The notes under the pieces were generated by a model that saw only the letters and a list, made by a program, of their open reading frames with translations, had not been told where the DNA came from and did not search any database. From DATFYI01 sp035315125 (GTDB taxonomy: Bacteria > Chloroflexota > Anaerolineae > Anaerolineales > Anaerolineaceae), in NCBI GenBank assembly GCA_035315125.1, contig DATFYI010000095.1:1-22259 (forward strand): a DNA stretch of 22,259 bases, in the 5' to 3' direction. Shown here in pieces: positions 21,738-22,259 of this stretch; position 1 is the first letter of the stretch, and the number at the start of each line of letters is the position of its first letter. The translations under genes and the position numbers were made by a program.

Positions 21738-22259
21738 ATGTCTAGCCGAAAATGGATGTTTGTTAGTATTTTGGTTTTAATGACTATGGTGTTCTCAGCT
21801 TGTGCACCAGCTGCTACACCAACCGCGGCTCCGGCTGCTCCCGCAGCAACCACAGCACCGGCTGCGCCGGCCGCCACAACCGCGCCGGCTGCCAGCCTTG
21901 CAGTTGGCATTGTGCTACCCACCAAAGATGAGCCCAGGTGGATCCAGGATCAAACCCGCTTCCAAACCGCTCTCACAGCGGCCGGATACCAGGTAGAGAT
22001 TTTGTTCAGCCAGGGTGATTCCGCCAAAGAGAAGGCCAATGTTGAAGCGCTCATCTCCAAGAACATTAAAGTCTTGATCATCTGCCCGCAGGACGCTGCT
22101 GCTGCTGGCGCCGCCGCTGATGAAGCGCATGCGGCCGGCATCAAAGTCATCTCCTACGACCGCTTGATCACCGGCAGCTCCTCGGTGGATTACTACGTGA
22201 CCTTTGACAGCATTTCAGTCGGCAAGGCCCAGGGACAGTATCTGGTAGATCACGCCACC
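21738..22259 (+). CDS. sugar ABC transporter substrate-binding lipoprotein, ChvE/XylF-type (partial)
   Basis: The visible 174 residues are the N-terminal half of a periplasmic-type binding protein (family 1/4 fold); the gene runs off the window. A hydrophobic signal ends in a lipobox V-F-S-A-C22, and an Ala/Pro/Thr-rich linker reaches about residue 50, as is common in Chloroflexota lipoproteins. The first lobe begins V-G-I-V-L-P-T and contains R-W-I-Q-D, L-I-I-C-P-Q-D and Y-D-R-L-I followed by V-D-Y-Y-V-T-F-D and V-G-K-A-Q-G, which fits ChvE/XylF-like monosaccharide binders. GGAGGAGA precedes the ATG. The 195-base leader after the upstream hairpin suggests a separate unit. The ligand is not known, and uptake partners would lie downstream. 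Confidence 0.88.
   Translation, partial: MSSRKWMFVSILVLMTMVFSACAPAATPTAAPAAPAATTAPAAPAATTAPAASLAVGIVLPTKDEPRWIQDQTRFQTALTAAGYQVEILFSQGDSAKEKANVEALISKNIKVLIICPQDAAAAGAAADEAHAAGIKVISYDRLITGSSSVDYYVTFDSISVGKAQGQYLVDHAT

Overview
The window looks like part of a chromosome from a Chloroflexota bacterium, most likely Anaerolineae-like. This rests on recognised protein types, not on a marker gene: soluble and membrane kinases with GAF domains, a receiver/MinD-like fusion, an FtsB-like protein ending in a basic/proline stretch, GT-C-like proteins with a DDW motif, and ATPT-rich lipoprotein linkers. Base composition is moderate and fairly even. No rRNA, CRISPR array, insertion sequence or phage gene was seen.

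Region 1 (1-3280) opens with the 3' tail of a DegV-like gene on the plus strand. It is followed on the minus strand by a tight, overlapping three-gene operon: a receiver/MinD-like (CpaE/TadZ-type) regulator, a Sir2 deacylase and a GAF histidine kinase. Region 2 (3361-9209) has tilS on the plus strand, converging stop-to-stop with a minus-strand set. That set is a 7TM-GAF kinase-like protein whose phospho-acceptor His is replaced by Gln, an LCP (LytR-CpsA-Psr) lipoprotein, and a tyrosine-recombinase homologue that has lost most of its active site.

Region 3 (9300-10960) holds tRNA-Leu(CAG) with a clear promoter and terminator, an FtsB/DivIC-like protein, and a minus-strand pair (STAS anti-sigma antagonist and a beta-phosphoglucomutase-like HAD hydrolase).

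Region 4 (11000-21542) is the most interesting part: a plus-strand purine/carbamoyl-phosphate locus. In order it encodes an 8-oxoguanine-deaminase-like amidohydrolase, adenine deaminase, a GntR/UTRA regulator, an aspartate-transcarbamylase-like enzyme that lacks aspartate-binding residues, two paralogous membrane proteins (one with a large in-frame internal deletion), a knotted YgeW-like transcarbamylase, and carbamate kinase. The inferred logic is deamination of purines to urate and hypoxanthine, ring cleavage by enzymes outside the window, phosphorolysis of a ureido intermediate to carbamoyl phosphate, and ATP formation by carbamate kinase. The locus ends at a strong hairpin. Region 5 (21738 to the end) is the start of a ChvE/XylF-type sugar-binding lipoprotein, cut by the window edge.
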